A DNA stretch of 64,000 nt from Leifsonia xyli subsp. xyli str. CTCB07 (GCF_000007665.1 NC_006087.1:2480001-2544000), one strand, 5' to 3'. Positions 35,906 through 46,300 are shown, counted from the stretch's first letter. The notes: generated by a model from the sequence alone, not told the origin. Program-made: numbers and translations.

Positions 35906-36726
35906 GTGACCGGTCGAACGATGCTCCTGGACTCCGCCTCCCTGTATTTCCGCGCGTTCTACGGCGTACCCGGCACCGTGCGAGCACCGAACGGCACTCC
36001 TGTGAACGCGGCCCGGGGGTTCCTCGACATCGTCGCGCGGCTCCTCACCGGGTACGGGCCCGAGTTCCTGGTCGCCTGCTGGGACGACGACTGGCGGCCG
36101 AGCTGGCGTGTCGGGCTCATCCCGAGCTACAAGGCGCACCGGGTCGCGCGCTCCGTCTCGGGCGGGGTGGATGTGGAGGAGATACCCGAGGCGCTGGCCG
36201 TCCAGATCCCCATCATCCGCGACGTGCTCGACTCTCGGCATCGTCATCGCGGGCGCCGAACAGGACGATGCCGACGATGTGATCGGAACCCTCGCGACCC
36301 GCGCGACCGGTCCGGTGGATGTCGTGACCGGCGACCGCTATCTCTTCCAGCTCATCGACGACGCGGCAGATGTGCGCGTCGTCTACACCGCGCGCGGCAT
36401 GAGCGCTCTCGACGTCCTGACCGAGGCGGCGATCGAGGCGAAATACGGCATCCTCCCCCGCCAGTACGCGGACTTCGCGGTCATGCGCGGCGACGCTTCG
36501 GACGGGCTTCCCGGGGTCGCGAGCGTCAGCGAGAAAACGGCCGCCGCGCGTGGTGGAGGCCGTGCGAGACCTGGCGCTGCCCGAAACCGGCGCGCAGATC
36601 CGGGTGCCGGAAGGGGAGCGGCTGGCGCGGGTGGCCGAATTCGGTGAGACGTGGGGGCTCGGGGGGTCGCTGGAACGGGTGCTGGCGGCGACGGGGGCGA
36701 TGCAGAGCGCTGCGGACCGGTGCTGA
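35906..36726 (+). pseudogene. 5'-3' exonuclease (PIN/H3TH type), two frameshifts
   Basis: GTG 35906. TMLLDSASLYFRAFYGVPGT and FLDIVARLLTGYGPEFLVAC start a Pol I-type 5' nuclease. The frame changes near 36236 (then GAEQDDADDVIGTLATRA, DVVTGDRYLFQLIDDAADVR, DFAVMRGDASDGLPGVASVS) and again near 36545 (VVEAVRDLALPETGAQIRVP to TGA 36724-36726). Acidic metal-binding residues are still present in each piece. The IS481 element begins 30 bp downstream. Confidence 0.8.
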
Positions 36727-36751
36727 CGCCCGCTCCGCCAGCGGCCCCTCC

Positions 36752-37750
36752 CTAGGTGTGATGTCCAGGGAGGTTGTTGTCGATTCTGCTAATGGGTGGG
36801 GCTCTGATGGCGGAGTGGTGCTGGTGATGATTGTAGAAGTGGGGCCAGCCGGGGAGTGCTTCTCGTCGTTCGGCCTCTGAACCATAGAACCGGGCGTAGG
36901 CCCAGCCGTCGGCGAGTGTGCGGTGGAAGCGTTCGATCTTCCCGTTGGTCTGTGGTCGGTATGGTCGGGTCTTCTTCGCCCTGATCCCGAGCTCTGTGCA
37001 GGCGTCTCGCCAGGCGTAGGACTTGTAGGCGGAGCCGTTGTCCGAGAGGACGAGTTCGACGCTGACATCCCGGTCGGCGAACCAGGCGACAGCACGCCGC
37101 AGGACACCGATCGCGGTGTCCGCCTTCTCGTCGGAGCAGATCTCGGCGTAGGCGACGCGGGAGTGGTCGTCGATGATCGTGTAGACGAACACGGTGCCCA
37201 ACCGTGGCTCGTAGCGGTGGTTCCTGCTCTTCGTGCGGGTGGCGGTCGCTTCCCGGTTGCGTTCGCCCTGGACGCGGCCGACGAATCGTCAGCCGCCGCC
37301 GTCGGGGATGTTGCCGAACTTCGTCACGTCGACATGGATCAGCGATCCAGGGTGGTCGTGCTCGTAGCGACGGATCGGCTCGCCCGTGACCCGATCAATG
37401 GTGCAGAGCCGGTTGATGCGGCAGCACACCAGGACGGCGTGGACGGTCGAGGCGGGAAGGCCAAGCTCGCCGGCGATCTGCACCGGCCCCAGGCGTCGTC
37501 GCCACCTCGCCCGCACGATCCGCTTGAGCACGGGCAACGGCGTCCGCGTTGGCATCGATCGTGGGCGGCTAGACCGGTCGGTCATCCCTCCCGTGCCTTC
37601 GGCGCGGAACCTCGCCGCCCATTTCCGCGCGGTAACGGGCGAGACCATAAACATCTTCGCTGCGACGGAGACCAGCCAATGGTCCTCGACGATGAGCCTG
37701 GCAAGGCGCAGACGAGCGCGCGGTGTGAGAGCAGCGTTAACGTGGGACAC
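36752..37750 (-). pseudogene. IS481 transposase with one internal stop
   Basis: GTG 37750 with AGGAGG upstream. The N-terminal HTH (HWLVSVAAKMFMVSPVTARK) and DDE domain (GSLIHVDVTKFGNIPDGGG, VYTIIDDHSRVAYAEICSDE, VELVLSDNGSAYKSYAWRD, KTRPYRPQTNGKIERFHRTL) are all in one frame of 332 codons. TGA at 37289-37291 replaces a probable Trp (GGG-W-RFVGRVQG). The terminal TAG (36752-36754) is supplied by the duplicated target CTAG, not by the element. Confidence 0.9.
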
Positions 37751-37867
37751 GAAGGCCTCCTGGATCGTGAAGCGGTTGAACTGAACAGCTCCACTTCACA
37801 ACCGGAGGCCCTCGCCCCTCAACTCCTCACGACCGTATCGCCGAAACAACCCCCCTGGACATCACAC
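36756..37867 (-). mobile_element. IS481-family insertion sequence with 4-bp target duplication
   Basis: 1112 bp. Ends are inverted repeats starting GTGTGATGTCCAGGGAGGTT on the left, and the complement with one or two differences on the right. Flanking CTAG at 36752-36755 and 37868-37871 is the target duplication; CTAG is a known target for IS481 elements. The element sits exactly on the stop codon of the aldo/keto reductase to its right. Confidence 0.9.
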
Positions 37868-38802
37868 CTAGAAGAGGGTGTGACCGGCGGCCCGGAACAG
37901 GCGATACCACTCTTCCCGGGTCAGCGGCAGGTCGGAGCCGGCCGCCGACTCGGCGACACGTCCGGCGTCGGTGGTGCCGAGCACGACCTGCATCCGGGCG
38001 GGGTTACGGGTGATCCAGGCGACGCGACGGCGACACCGATCGGGGTGACGCCGTACCGGGCGGCCAGGTCGTCCAGTGCGTCGTTCAGCTCGGCGTAGTG
38101 CTCACGGTCGCCCAGGAAGACACCGTCGAAGAAGCCCTTCTGGAACGGCGACCACGCTTGCAGCGTGATGTCGTTCAGCCGGGCGTAGTCGAGGATGCCG
38201 TTGTCGCGGTCGGCGGACTGGTCGAGGCCGGCCATGTTGGCGGCGACGCCCTGCGCGATGATCGGCGCGTGCGTGAGGCTCAGCTGCACCTGGTTCACCA
38301 ACAGCGGCTGCCGCACCCAGCGCTTCAGCAGTTCCACCTGGCCGGGCGTGTGGTTGGAGACGCCGAACGCCCGCACCTTGCCCGACTCCTCAAGCCGGTC
38401 GAACGCCGCCTCGACCTCCTCCGGCTCGACGAGCGTGTCGGGCCGGTGCAGCAGCAGGATGTCGAGGTAGTCGGTGTTCAGGGCCGCGAGCGACTCGTCG
38501 ACAGTCGTCAGAATGTGCTCGCGCGAGAAATCGAAGAAACCGTCCCGGATGCCCGCCTTGGACTGGATGACGACCCGGTCGCGTTCGGCAGCGGGGATCG
38601 ACCCCGCGTCGCCGAAGCGCCGCTGCGCACCGTGACGCTCGTCGCCGTAGATGTCGGCGTGGTCGAAGACGGTGATCCCGGCATCGCGGTCGGCTCCGAC
38701 GAGCGCGCGGATCTCCTGGGCGGAGAGCGGGCTGATCCGCATGAGGCCGAGGATGACGTTCGAGGCGTCGATCGCGGTGTTCGGCAGCGTGAAGGTCTTC
38801 AT
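37868..38802 (-). pseudogene. Aldo/keto reductase, frameshifted, stop codon at the IS target
   Basis: ATG 38802. TIM-barrel reductase using NADPH: GITVFDHADIYGDERHGAQR (catalytic Asp/Tyr), RVVIQSKAGIRDGFFDFSRE (Lys), YLDILLLHRPD (His), GKVRAFGVSNHTPGQVELL. Near 38030 the frame is lost at GVAVA; the correct frame goes on WITRNPARMQVVLGTTDAGR and LTREEWYRLFRAAGHTLF to TAG 37868-37870, which is part of the CTAG duplicated by the IS. About 310 aa if restored. Confidence 0.85.
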
Positions 38803-38877
38803 GCCCCCATGTAACACCCCTTTCGGGGGTTCGCACCCGCGGGACGCCCGCGGGCACGGCACAGCTAGGCTCGCAGC

Positions 38878-39314
38878 ATGGACGACACTCTCGGCGAGGA
38901 GGCGGTGACCGCTCTGCGCACAGAGCTGGTGACCGCTGTCCACACGCTGACAGCGGCGGGCGCCCGGGAGGAAGCGCTCGCGGTGTACGTCCCACGGCGG
39001 CGCAAGCTCGGCGTCCCCCTCGAAGCGGTGCTGCGTCCGGTCGGACGGGTGTGGCGGCTCGGGGCGCTGCTGCTGGACGCCGGCGCCGGACTGCACGCGA
39101 CGGGCCAGCTCATCCGCGCGACGCCTCCGGGGCGCACGCAGTACGTCTCCGTCTCCGCAGAGACCCGGCGCGCCTTCCGCGCGGCGGCCGGACGCGGACA
39201 CCTCCGCGACGGACGGCTGCGGTCCGCTGGAGCGCAGCGGGCGAGCCGGTGGACGCGCACACCTACCTGGCCGAGCGGGTCACCCTGGCGGCGGACCCAC
39301 CCGCAGGCGCCTGA
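38878..39314 (+). pseudogene. Hypothetical protein, frameshifted
   Basis: ATG 38878, divergent from the reductase. TALRTELVTAVHTLTAAGAR, KLGVPLEAVLRPVGRVWRLG and GAGLHATGQLIRATPPG read continuously; near 39190-39225 the frame changes to SAAGEPVDAHTYLAERVTLA and ends at 39314. About 145 aa. Conserved-looking but not recognised. Confidence 0.5.
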
Positions 39315-39540
39315 CCCCTGCCCCTTTCTGCCGCCGCGGGTGTGCCGATGTGGATGCCGGTTAGGCGTCCGTTTTCGACGAGGAAGCCGCGGCCGGGCGG
39401 GTAGTCGGCGCGTTTGGCGTGGGTAACTCGCTCGGATACGACTTCGGCATGACGCCATCCTTCCAGGCCACCCACAGGCAAGCCAGATCAGATGACCTGC
39501 CCCACGGAATAGGTTCCAGTTTGACCTGCCCCTGAAGCAG
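39315..39540 (-). other. Probable insertion-sequence debris
   Basis: A minus-strand MPKSYPSEL resembles the start of IS3-type OrfA proteins, and GGGGCAGGTCA occurs twice near 39505-39535. No complete gene or clear ends. Confidence 0.25.
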
Positions 39541-39561
39541 ACCCACTTTGCAGGACCACGG

Positions 39562-40580
39562 CTAACGGCCCGCCGGGAGCCGGAACCGCTCGGGCGGCGG
39601 AGCGCCGTCGAGGGCGAGCCGCGCGAGCGTCCCGCCCAGCTCCGGCGCGAATTTGAAACCGTGCCCGGAGAATCCGGTCGCGACGGTGACCGGACCGACC
39701 CGGTCGAGCACGAACGCATCGTCCGGCGCGTTGTCGTAGAGGCAGCTGACGACCGCGGGACGGTCCGGGTCCGCACCGGGCACCCATTCCGCGACGTACT
39801 CGCGCAGAGCGGCCAGCCGAAGCGGATCGGGCCGCCGGTCGCGCGCGTCCGGGTCGACGGCCGGACCGTTGCCGTGGACGCCGACCTTCACACCCTCTCC
39901 AGGCGTCAACAGACCGTAGACGTCCCGGCCGGCCGGGCCGGAATGATGCACGAAGCGAGGACGAGACCATGATCAGTACTAAATGCGCCGTCTGCTCCTC
40001 CGTCACGCGCACCTCCGGCAGCGGGCGACCACGCTCGGCGAGCCAGCCGCCGACGAGCTTGGGCGTCCACGAACCGGCCGCGACAACCAGACGGGACGCC
40101 CGCAGCACGTCGTGGCCGACGCGCACGGAGACCGCGCCGACACCCGACGCCCGCACCTCCGCGACCGGCGCACCGAACCTCAGCTCGGCCCCCGCGGCAG
40201 CCGCCGCATCCAGCAGTGCCTCGATCGCCGCGTCGGCACGCAGCCGGCCGCCGTCAGCGTGAAAGAGCACGTCCTCTTCGAAGCGCAGCCCTGGCCACCG
40301 GCGGTGCGCTTCCGCCCCGTCGAGCCGGTCGCGTCGAGCAGGGTGCGTCCGCTCGCGCGTTCCAGCTTCCGCCATCCGTCTCGCGCGGCCACGGTCATCG
40401 CGACGTAGTCGGCTTCGGCGTAACCGTGGCGGAAGATCCGCGTGGCGCCGTGCGAGGAGCCGCGGTCGTGTCCCCGGCCGAATGCCTCCAGCAGCAGAAC
40501 GCGAGAGCCGGCCTCGGCGAGCGCTCGCGCGGTCGCCGCGCCGACGACACCGGCCCCGATCACAATGGGTCGACGGTCAT
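39562..40580 (-). pseudogene. FAD-dependent sarcosine/N-methyltryptophan oxidase-like, several frameshifts
   Basis: ATG 40580 (MTVDP), then one base off before IGAGVVGAATARALAEAGSR, the FAD-binding motif. SSHGATRIFRHGYAEADYV is typical of monomeric sarcosine oxidases. Frames change near 40315 (then LRFEEDVLFHADGGRLRADA) and 39965 (then DVYGLLTPGEGVKVGVHGNG and VTVATGFSGHGFKFAPELGG with the C-terminal flavin region). Ends 39562. About 370 aa if restored; oxidises N-methyl amino acids. Confidence 0.8.
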
Positions 40581-40584
40581 GAGA

Positions 40585-41061
40585 TCACGGTAGCGGGCCG
40601 GGGCGAGCCGCCGAACCAGCAACGGCCAGCCCTCCCCGCTTCTCCCGCCGCACACAGACGGCGACCCCCAGCGCGGCCCCCAGCAGGGCCCCGGCGGTGT
40701 TCGCGGCCACATCCATCGGCGAGGCGAACCGAGCCGGCAGGAAAGCGAACTGCCCGGCCTCGATGAGCGCGCTCGCGGCGAAACCGGCGAGCGGGGCCAG
40801 CCACCAGCGCCGCCGCCCGAAGATGAGGACGCAGAGCAGCCCAGCCGGAGCGAAGAGGAGGACGTTGCTCACACTCTCAAGGGCGTTGTACCCGTCGATC
40901 GGGCGGATGCCGATCTGGGAGAGCGTTCCGAGGAACCGGAACAGCGTTCGCTGGAACGGGCGGTCCACCGGGATCGGCCAGAACGCGACCAGCGCCACGA
41001 AGAGCGCGTAGAGAGCGAGGGCGACGACAGCGGAGGAACGCGCTCGGCGAGACAGGGGCAC
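40585..41061 (-). CDS. VanZ-family membrane protein
   Basis: 158 aa from GTG 41061. VVALALYALFVALVAFWPIP, then ALESVSNVLLFAPAGLLCVL and SALIEAGQFAFLPARFASPM-DVAANTAGALLGAALG, the usual VanZ pattern with four membrane segments. Function is not well defined beyond weak teicoplanin resistance in enterococci. Ends 5 bp before the oxidase start on the same strand. Intact. Confidence 0.8.
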   Translation of the reverse strand: MPLSRRARSSAVVALALYALFVALVAFWPIPVDRPFQRTLFRFLGTLSQIGIRPIDGYNALESVSNVLLFAPAGLLCVLIFGRRRWWLAPLAGFAASALIEAGQFAFLPARFASPMDVAANTAGALLGAALGVAVCVRREKRGGLAVAGSAARPGPLP

Positions 41062-41118
41062 CGGGACAGCATAGGCAGCCCGGCTCGTCACGCCCTGGGA
41101 GAAATGTAATATCGATCG

Positions 41119-42540
41119 GTGCAACAGACCAGGAAACTGCCCGTGCTCGTGCTGGCCGGGATGGTCGTCGGCTCGATGGTCGGCGCGGGCGTCTTCTCGC
41201 TGCCCGGCACCTTCGCCGGCGCTACGGGTGTGATCGGAGCGGCCGTCGCGTGGACGCTGGCGGGCGCCGGGATGCTGACGCTCGTCTTGGTGTTTCAGCG
41301 CCTCGCCGTCCGCCGTCCCGAACTCGACTCCGGAATCTACGCCTACGCCAAGGCCGGGTTCGGCGACTACGTCGGCTTCTTCTCCGCGTTCGGCTACTGG
41401 GCGAGCGGATGCGCGGGCAACGTGACCTACCTCGTCCTCATCGGGTCCACGCTCGGGGCGCTCTTCCCCGCGTTCGGCGGTGGGAACACCGTGGTCGCGG
41501 TGCTCGTCTCCAGCGGCCTCGTCTGGCTGTTCTCCTTCCTGATCCGCCGCGGCGTCCCGCAAGCGGCCTGGATCAACACGATCGTCGCCGTCGCGAAAGT
41601 CCTGCCGCTCGTGGTCTTCCTCTTCCTGGTCGCGACCGTCGGCTTCTCCTGGCAGACGTTCGCGCAGAACCTCTGGGGCGGCGAAGCACCCGGCCTCGGC
41701 GCGCTCGGCGGCCAGATCCAGCAGACGCTGCTGCTGACGGTCTTCGTGTTCCTCGGGGTCGAGGGAGCCTCGGTCTACTCGCGCTACGCCCGCTCGCGAA
41801 AGGATGTCGGCCGGGCCACGCTGATCGGCTTCCTCGGGGTGCTCTGCCTGTTCGCGATGATCACCATCCTCTCGTTCGGCGTCGCCCCGCGCGCGGAGAT
41901 CGGCGATATGAGGCAGCCGTCGGTCTCGAGCGTGCTGGCCGCGGTCGTCGGGCCGTGGGGGTACGCCTTCATCAGCGCCGGTCTGATCGTGTCGGTGCTC
42001 GGCGCGTACCTCTCCTGGACGCTGATGGCCTCCGAGGTGCTGTTCAGTGCGGCGCGCAACGAGGATGCGCCCCGGTTCCTCGCCCGCACCTCCGCCCGAG
42101 ACGTCCCGGTCGCGTCCATGCTGCTGACGAGTCTACTGGTGCAGACGCTGCTGGTGGTGACGCTGTTCGCGGAGAATGCGTTCACGTTCGCCCTGAGCCT
42201 GTGCAGTTCGCTCGCGCTCATCCCCTACGTGCTCACCGCCGCATACGCGCTGAAACTTGAGACACCGGCCGGCGACGATCCCGGTGGGCGCAGCCGGCGC
42301 GACCTGGCGGTCGCCGCGATCGCGACCGTCTACACCCTCTTCCTCGTCGTGGCCGCCGGGCCGCAGTATCTGCTCACGACTTTCGTGATCTATGCGCCGG
42401 GGACGCTGCTCTTCACTCTCGCCCGCCGCGAGCGTGGGCTGCGGGTGTTCCGTCCGCTCGAAGCCGTGCTGTGCATGGCCGCCGTGCTCCTGGCGGTGAC
42501 GGCGGTGGTGGCGGTGGCCGCCGGGTGGATCAGGATCTGA
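41119..42540 (+). CDS. APC-family amino acid antiporter (ArcD/basic amino acid type)
   Basis: 473 aa from GTG 41119. Twelve membrane segments; GSMVGAGVFSLPGTFAGATG is the TM1 substrate-binding signature of APC transporters, and SGIYAYAKAGFGDYVGFFSA matches arginine/ornithine or basic amino acid antiporters. VFVFLGVEGASVYSRYARSR is the conserved TM6-7 region. Substrate is inferred. Intact, single gene. Confidence 0.82.
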   Translation: MQQTRKLPVLVLAGMVVGSMVGAGVFSLPGTFAGATGVIGAAVAWTLAGAGMLTLVLVFQRLAVRRPELDSGIYAYAKAGFGDYVGFFSAFGYWASGCAGNVTYLVLIGSTLGALFPAFGGGNTVVAVLVSSGLVWLFSFLIRRGVPQAAWINTIVAVAKVLPLVVFLFLVATVGFSWQTFAQNLWGGEAPGLGALGGQIQQTLLLTVFVFLGVEGASVYSRYARSRKDVGRATLIGFLGVLCLFAMITILSFGVAPRAEIGDMRQPSVSSVLAAVVGPWGYAFISAGLIVSVLGAYLSWTLMASEVLFSAARNEDAPRFLARTSARDVPVASMLLTSLLVQTLLVVTLFAENAFTFALSLCSSLALIPYVLTAAYALKLETPAGDDPGGRSRRDLAVAAIATVYTLFLVVAAGPQYLLTTFVIYAPGTLLFTLARRERGLRVFRPLEAVLCMAAVLLAVTAVVAVAAGWIRI

Positions 42541-42625
42541 CGGCCGTCCGGGCGCAGCGGATCGGGGAAGGCACACGCGGGAGCCGACGGCCCAGCCGGG
42601 CGTCGGGTCTCTAACCGATTTCGGC

Positions 42626-43543
42626 CTAGCGGTCCACCCGGGCCACCCGCAAAAGCGTTCTGAGCGCCGCAGGGAGATCCGTGTCCGGCCGCCACACCGC
42701 GCGCAGTTCGCGGACGATGCGCAGATCCGTCAGCGGCACGCGCACCAGCCGTCCGGCGGCGAGGTCGTCGCGCACGGTCAGGATGCTGAGCACCGTCGGC
42801 GCGAGACCGGACGCGACCGCGGTGCGGATGCCGGCGGTGGTCGGCAGCTCGGCCACGGGGTCGGCCATGCGCAGCCCGGCAGCGGCGAGTGCCCGCTCGG
42901 CGGCGAGGCGCGTGCCGGACCCCCGCTCCCGGGCGACCAGCGGCACGGCGGCGAGGGCTGCGGCGGCGGCCCCGGCTCCGCGCGCCCAGGGGTGGCCCGG
43001 TGCAACGACCACGATCAGCTCGTCGCGGGCGATGCGGCTGGTGCGGAGTCCGGGGGCGGAGTCCGGCGTCTCCACGAAGCCGAGGGGACACTCACCGCGT
43101 GCGACCCTGACCAGCACCGCCGCGCTGTTGACTGCGGCGACCGCCACCCGGGCCTCGGGCGCGGCGGAACGCAGCCACGTCAGCCAGCGCGGAAGCAGGT
43201 ACTCCGCGATGGTGAGGCTCGCCGCGACGGACACCGCACCCGCCTCGTCGCCGCGCAGCGCCGCTGCGCCTTCCACGAGGCGGCCGGCGGCGGCCATCAC
43301 CTCCGCCGCCCAGCCGGCCACGACCTGACCGGCCGCGGTCAGCCGCGTCCCGGCCGGCGAGCGTTCCAGCAGCGCGAGTCCGAGGGCGTCCTCCAAACGG
43401 CGCATGCGGGCGGAGACCGCCTGCTGCGTCACCCCGAGCACCGCCCCGGCGGCCGACAGCGAGCCGCGTTCGGCGACAGCGCACAGCATCCCGAGCGCCG
43501 CGATGTCCACGCCGGTTCCAAGCTGTGGTTGTGTCCCTGTCAC
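42626..43543 (-). CDS. LysR-family regulator
   Basis: 305 aa from GTG 43543. The HTH (LGMLCAVAERGSLSAAGAVL, GVTQQAVSARMRRLEDALGL) and the periplasmic-binding-like effector domain (AASLTIAEYLLPRWLTWLR, ELIVVVAPGHPWARG) are complete. Divergent from the TDT transporter with a 47-bp gap, so it probably controls that gene. Intact. Confidence 0.88.
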   Translation of the reverse strand: MTGTQPQLGTGVDIAALGMLCAVAERGSLSAAGAVLGVTQQAVSARMRRLEDALGLALLERSPAGTRLTAAGQVVAGWAAEVMAAAGRLVEGAAALRGDEAGAVSVAASLTIAEYLLPRWLTWLRSAAPEARVAVAAVNSAAVLVRVARGECPLGFVETPDSAPGLRTSRIARDELIVVVAPGHPWARGAGAAAAALAAVPLVARERGSGTRLAAERALAAAGLRMADPVAELPTTAGIRTAVASGLAPTVLSILTVRDDLAAGRLVRVPLTDLRIVRELRAVWRPDTDLPAALRTLLRVARVDR

Positions 43544-43590
43544 GAACCGAGACTACCGCCGGTCCTCTCCCCCGGCGCAGTCTGGGGAGC

Positions 43591-44754
43591 ATGAACCGTT
43601 TCCGCCTCGAGGCCGTCACCCCCAACTGGTTCGCCGCTGTGATGGGCACCGGGATCGTCGCGAACGCACTGGCGGGCTTCCCGGAGCAGCTGCCCGGGAT
43701 GCGCACGGCAGCCCTCGCGTTCTGGCTGCTCGCCGCCATCCTGCTCGCGGCGACCGCCCTGCACTGGCTGCGGCATCCCGAGACGGCACGCGGTCACCAC
43801 CGTCACCCGATCATGGCGCACTTCTACGGCGCGCCGCCGATGGCCCTGCTGACCGTGGGCGCCGGCGCGCTGCTGGTCGGCCACGACCTCATCGGGGACC
43901 GGGCTGCGCTCACGGTGGATGCGGTGCTCTGGACGGCAGGCACCGCTCTCGGGCTGTTCGCCGCCGCCGCCATTCCGTACCTCGTCTTCACCCGGATCGA
44001 GGTGGCGGACGATGCGGCTTTCGGAGGCTGGCTCATGCCCGTCGTCCCGCCGATGGTCTCCGCCGCCACCGGCGCCCTCCTGCTCCCCCACCTCGATGGC
44101 GCCGGGCAGCAGACGATGCTGCTCGCGTGCCTGGGGATGTTCGGCATGAGCCTCCTCGCATCGTTCTTCATCGTCGCCCAGCTCTGGACGCGGCTCACCC
44201 GCCACAAAATCGGGGCGGTGGCGATGGTCCCCACGCTGTGGATCGTGCTCGGACCGCTCGGCCAGTCGGTGACCGCGCTCACCCTGCTGGCCCGCGAGAG
44301 CGGACGTCCCTCGCTGCGCTCGGCCGCGGTGCTCGTGGGCACGCCGATCCTCGGCTTCGCGCTGCTGTGGCTCGCGATCGCGGCGGCGATCACCCTCAGC
44401 GCCGCTCGCCGGGGGATGCCGTTCGCGCTGACCTGGTAGTCGTTCACCTTCCCGGTGGGCACCTGTGCTACCGGCGCCGCCGGGCTCGCGATCGTCACCG
44501 GTTCGCCCGCGCTCACCGCTCTCGCAGCCGGCTTCCTCGTGTTCCTGATCGCCGCTTGGCTCGTCGTCGCGACACGCACGGCCGCCGCTCAGGTTCCCGG
44601 CCGTGTCCCGGCTGCGCCCGCTTCAGCCGCACACGGCACGTACGACGAGAGTGACCAGAACGATGAGGCCCACGGCGGCGACAACGACCGTCGCCGCCGG
44701 TCTGGGAGCGTTCGGCGTCCAGCCGCTCGAGAACCCGCTGCGCGACGGATGTGA
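43591..44754 (+). pseudogene. TDT/SLAC1-type (TehA-like) transporter, nonsense mutation
   Basis: ATG 43591 with GGGGAG upstream. About ten membrane segments: TPNWFAAVMGTGIVANALAG, HPIMAHFYGAPPMALLTVGA, GWLMPVVPPMVSAATGALLL. TAG at 44437-44439 follows FALTW; the frame then continues SFTFPVGTCATGAAGLAI, a core membrane segment of the family (usually WWSFTFPVGT), so a Trp codon was lost. The natural end is probably near 44640; the last residues of the open frame look non-native. TDT proteins move anions or dicarboxylates. Confidence 0.8.
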
Positions 44755-45060
44755 GGCGCCCCATCCACGTCGGACTGACGAGCACGACGATGTCGGACGC
44801 AATGATCTGCTCGCGACGGTGCGGCCGCTCGCCGCCGCCCTGATCGAGTTCGGCGCCGGGCCGGATGTCGTAGTCCACCATCCACACAGCGGTGCCGGTC
44901 ACCCCGTGATCCGACAGCGCATCGAGCAGCTGTTTAGCGAACAGCTGGCTGCTCGACTCCGCCGGGGACGGTTTGAGAGTGCAGACCAGCGCCAGCGCGC
45001 TGAGAGTTCGGGGTGCGTCGCTCAGATCCCAGCTGAACACTCCGCGGGCTCCAATGCAAC
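44640..45060 (-). pseudogene. Flavodoxin/NADPH-dependent FMN reductase-like fragment
   Basis: ALALVCTLKPSPAESSSQLF, VTGTAVWMVDYDIRPG and IIASDIVVLVSPTWMGRLTS, VAQRVLERLDAE follow the flavodoxin-fold order of this family. After LDAE the family's second half is missing; a short hydrophobic tail (VVVAAVGLIVLVTLVVRAV) in another frame ends the piece. No start codon with a ribosome site is visible. Confidence 0.6.
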
Positions 45061-45197
45061 CCCCTCCCGGAGACCTTGACGAAGCGCGGACATGACCGTA
45101 GGGCTGAGTGGTGAGACGAGCGAGGCGGAAGCACACTGGCGGCCTCCTCGTGGCCGCGTACTATCGACGGGGAATAGGAGAGGGGCCGGGAGAGGAC

Positions 45198-45470
45198 ATG
45201 CAGGTGTTCCATGTTTACATCGACGATCTGAGGTTCACCTTCGTCGATACCGAGCCGGTCGAGGGGCTCAAAAACCGGATCGTGGAGGCCAGCCGCGCCG
45301 CCGGTGGGTTCGTGGCGATCACGCAGTCGAGCCGCCCGCCGAGCGAGGTCTTCGTGACCGGCCATACGCGTGTCCGGATCGAGACGGCGGCCGTCCCCCA
45401 GCACGCCGCTCCCGACGCCAGCGACAGGGACGACGACGCTTTCTGGTTCGACTTCGACTCCCTCCCCTGA
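45198..45470 (+). CDS. Small hypothetical protein
   Basis: 90 aa from ATG 45198; GGAGAGGAC is a good ribosome site. QVFHVYIDDLRFTFVDTEPV and EASRAAGGFVAITQSSRPPS suggest a small mixed alpha/beta protein; the C-terminus is acidic (ASDRDDDAFWFDFDSL). Family not recognised. Confidence 0.65.
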   Translation: MQVFHVYIDDLRFTFVDTEPVEGLKNRIVEASRAAGGFVAITQSSRPPSEVFVTGHTRVRIETAAVPQHAAPDASDRDDDAFWFDFDSLP

Positions 45471-45563
45471 ACCGGCACCGCCCCGAGAACGCGGCTGACA
45501 TACGGGGTCTCGCCGTCCCCGGCCGACTGGCGGGCACTCCGGATGCCCGGTAAATTGCCAAAG

Positions 45564-46256
45564 ATGAGCACACCAGAAGACGAGCGCACACCGCAGCAGC
45601 CCGCCAACGACCAGCCGAACCGCCTCCAGGCGGCGGAGCCCGCCGTTCCGGCTGCGCCCACCGAATCCACCGTTCCGGCACCGCCCGCAGCATCCGATGT
45701 CACCGTCCCGCCGGCCGCCCCCGGCGGCGCGTTCCCGGCCGCACCGGCCGCGTTCCCCGCGTACGGCGGCACACCCGCCGCTCCGGCCGAGCGACCGGCC
45801 GCCACCCCGACGACCGTCACTGCGTCTTTCTGGCTGTACATCGCGACCGCCGCCCTGAGCATCGTCGTCGGCATCATCGGCATCATCGCCACCGCGGGCA
45901 GCCGAGCGGTGGTCCTCGACCAATTGCAGCGCCAGGGCGGCACCTCCCTCCAGGGCCAGAACCTCGATCAACTCGCGGACACCGCCGTGACGATCGGCAT
46001 CGCAACACTCGCCGTCACGACGATCGTCGCGACTGTCCTGTTCACGCTGTTCGCGTTCCTCATGCGTCGCGGAGGCAACGGCGCCCGCATCGTCCTGACG
46101 ATCCTCACCGTTCTCTCGCTGCTCAACGCCGGCTCGGCGTTCGGCCTCGGACTCCTCCTCGTCGCCGCAGCGGTCGTGGCGGCCATCCTGATGTGGCTAC
46201 CGTCGTCGAACCAGTGGTTCGCCGCGATCAAGGCGTCGAGAGCTCCACGCGCATAA
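45564..46256 (+). CDS. Membrane protein with a Pro/Ala-rich N-terminus
   Basis: 230 aa from ATG 45564 (an in-frame ATG at 45543 is possible). Residues 1-85 are Pro/Ala-rich and disordered. Four hydrophobic segments follow: FWLYIATAALSIVVGIIGII, IGIATLAVTTIVATVLFTLF, IVLTILTVLSLLNAG, GLGLLLVAAAVVAAILMWL. This arrangement is common in actinobacterial envelope proteins of unknown function. A terminator follows. Intact. Confidence 0.75.
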   Translation: MSTPEDERTPQQPANDQPNRLQAAEPAVPAAPTESTVPAPPAASDVTVPPAAPGGAFPAAPAAFPAYGGTPAAPAERPAATPTTVTASFWLYIATAALSIVVGIIGIIATAGSRAVVLDQLQRQGGTSLQGQNLDQLADTAVTIGIATLAVTTIVATVLFTLFAFLMRRGGNGARIVLTILTVLSLLNAGSAFGLGLLLVAAAVVAAILMWLPSSNQWFAAIKASRAPRA

Positions 46257-46265
46257 CCCACCGGT

Positions 46266-46300
46266 GCAGGGCGGGCGCAGGTTGCCGGCGCCCGCCCTGC
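46266..46300. terminator. 13-bp hairpin between convergent genes
   Basis: GCAGGGCGGGCGC (46266-46278) and GCGCCCGCCCTGC (46288-46300), 10 bp after one stop and 35 bp before the other. Confidence 0.8.

Noticed and set aside
40585..41562. Long N-terminal extension of the VanZ gene to 41562
   Set aside because: The extension is a shadow of the opposite-strand antiporter gene; GTG 41061 gives a normal VanZ length.
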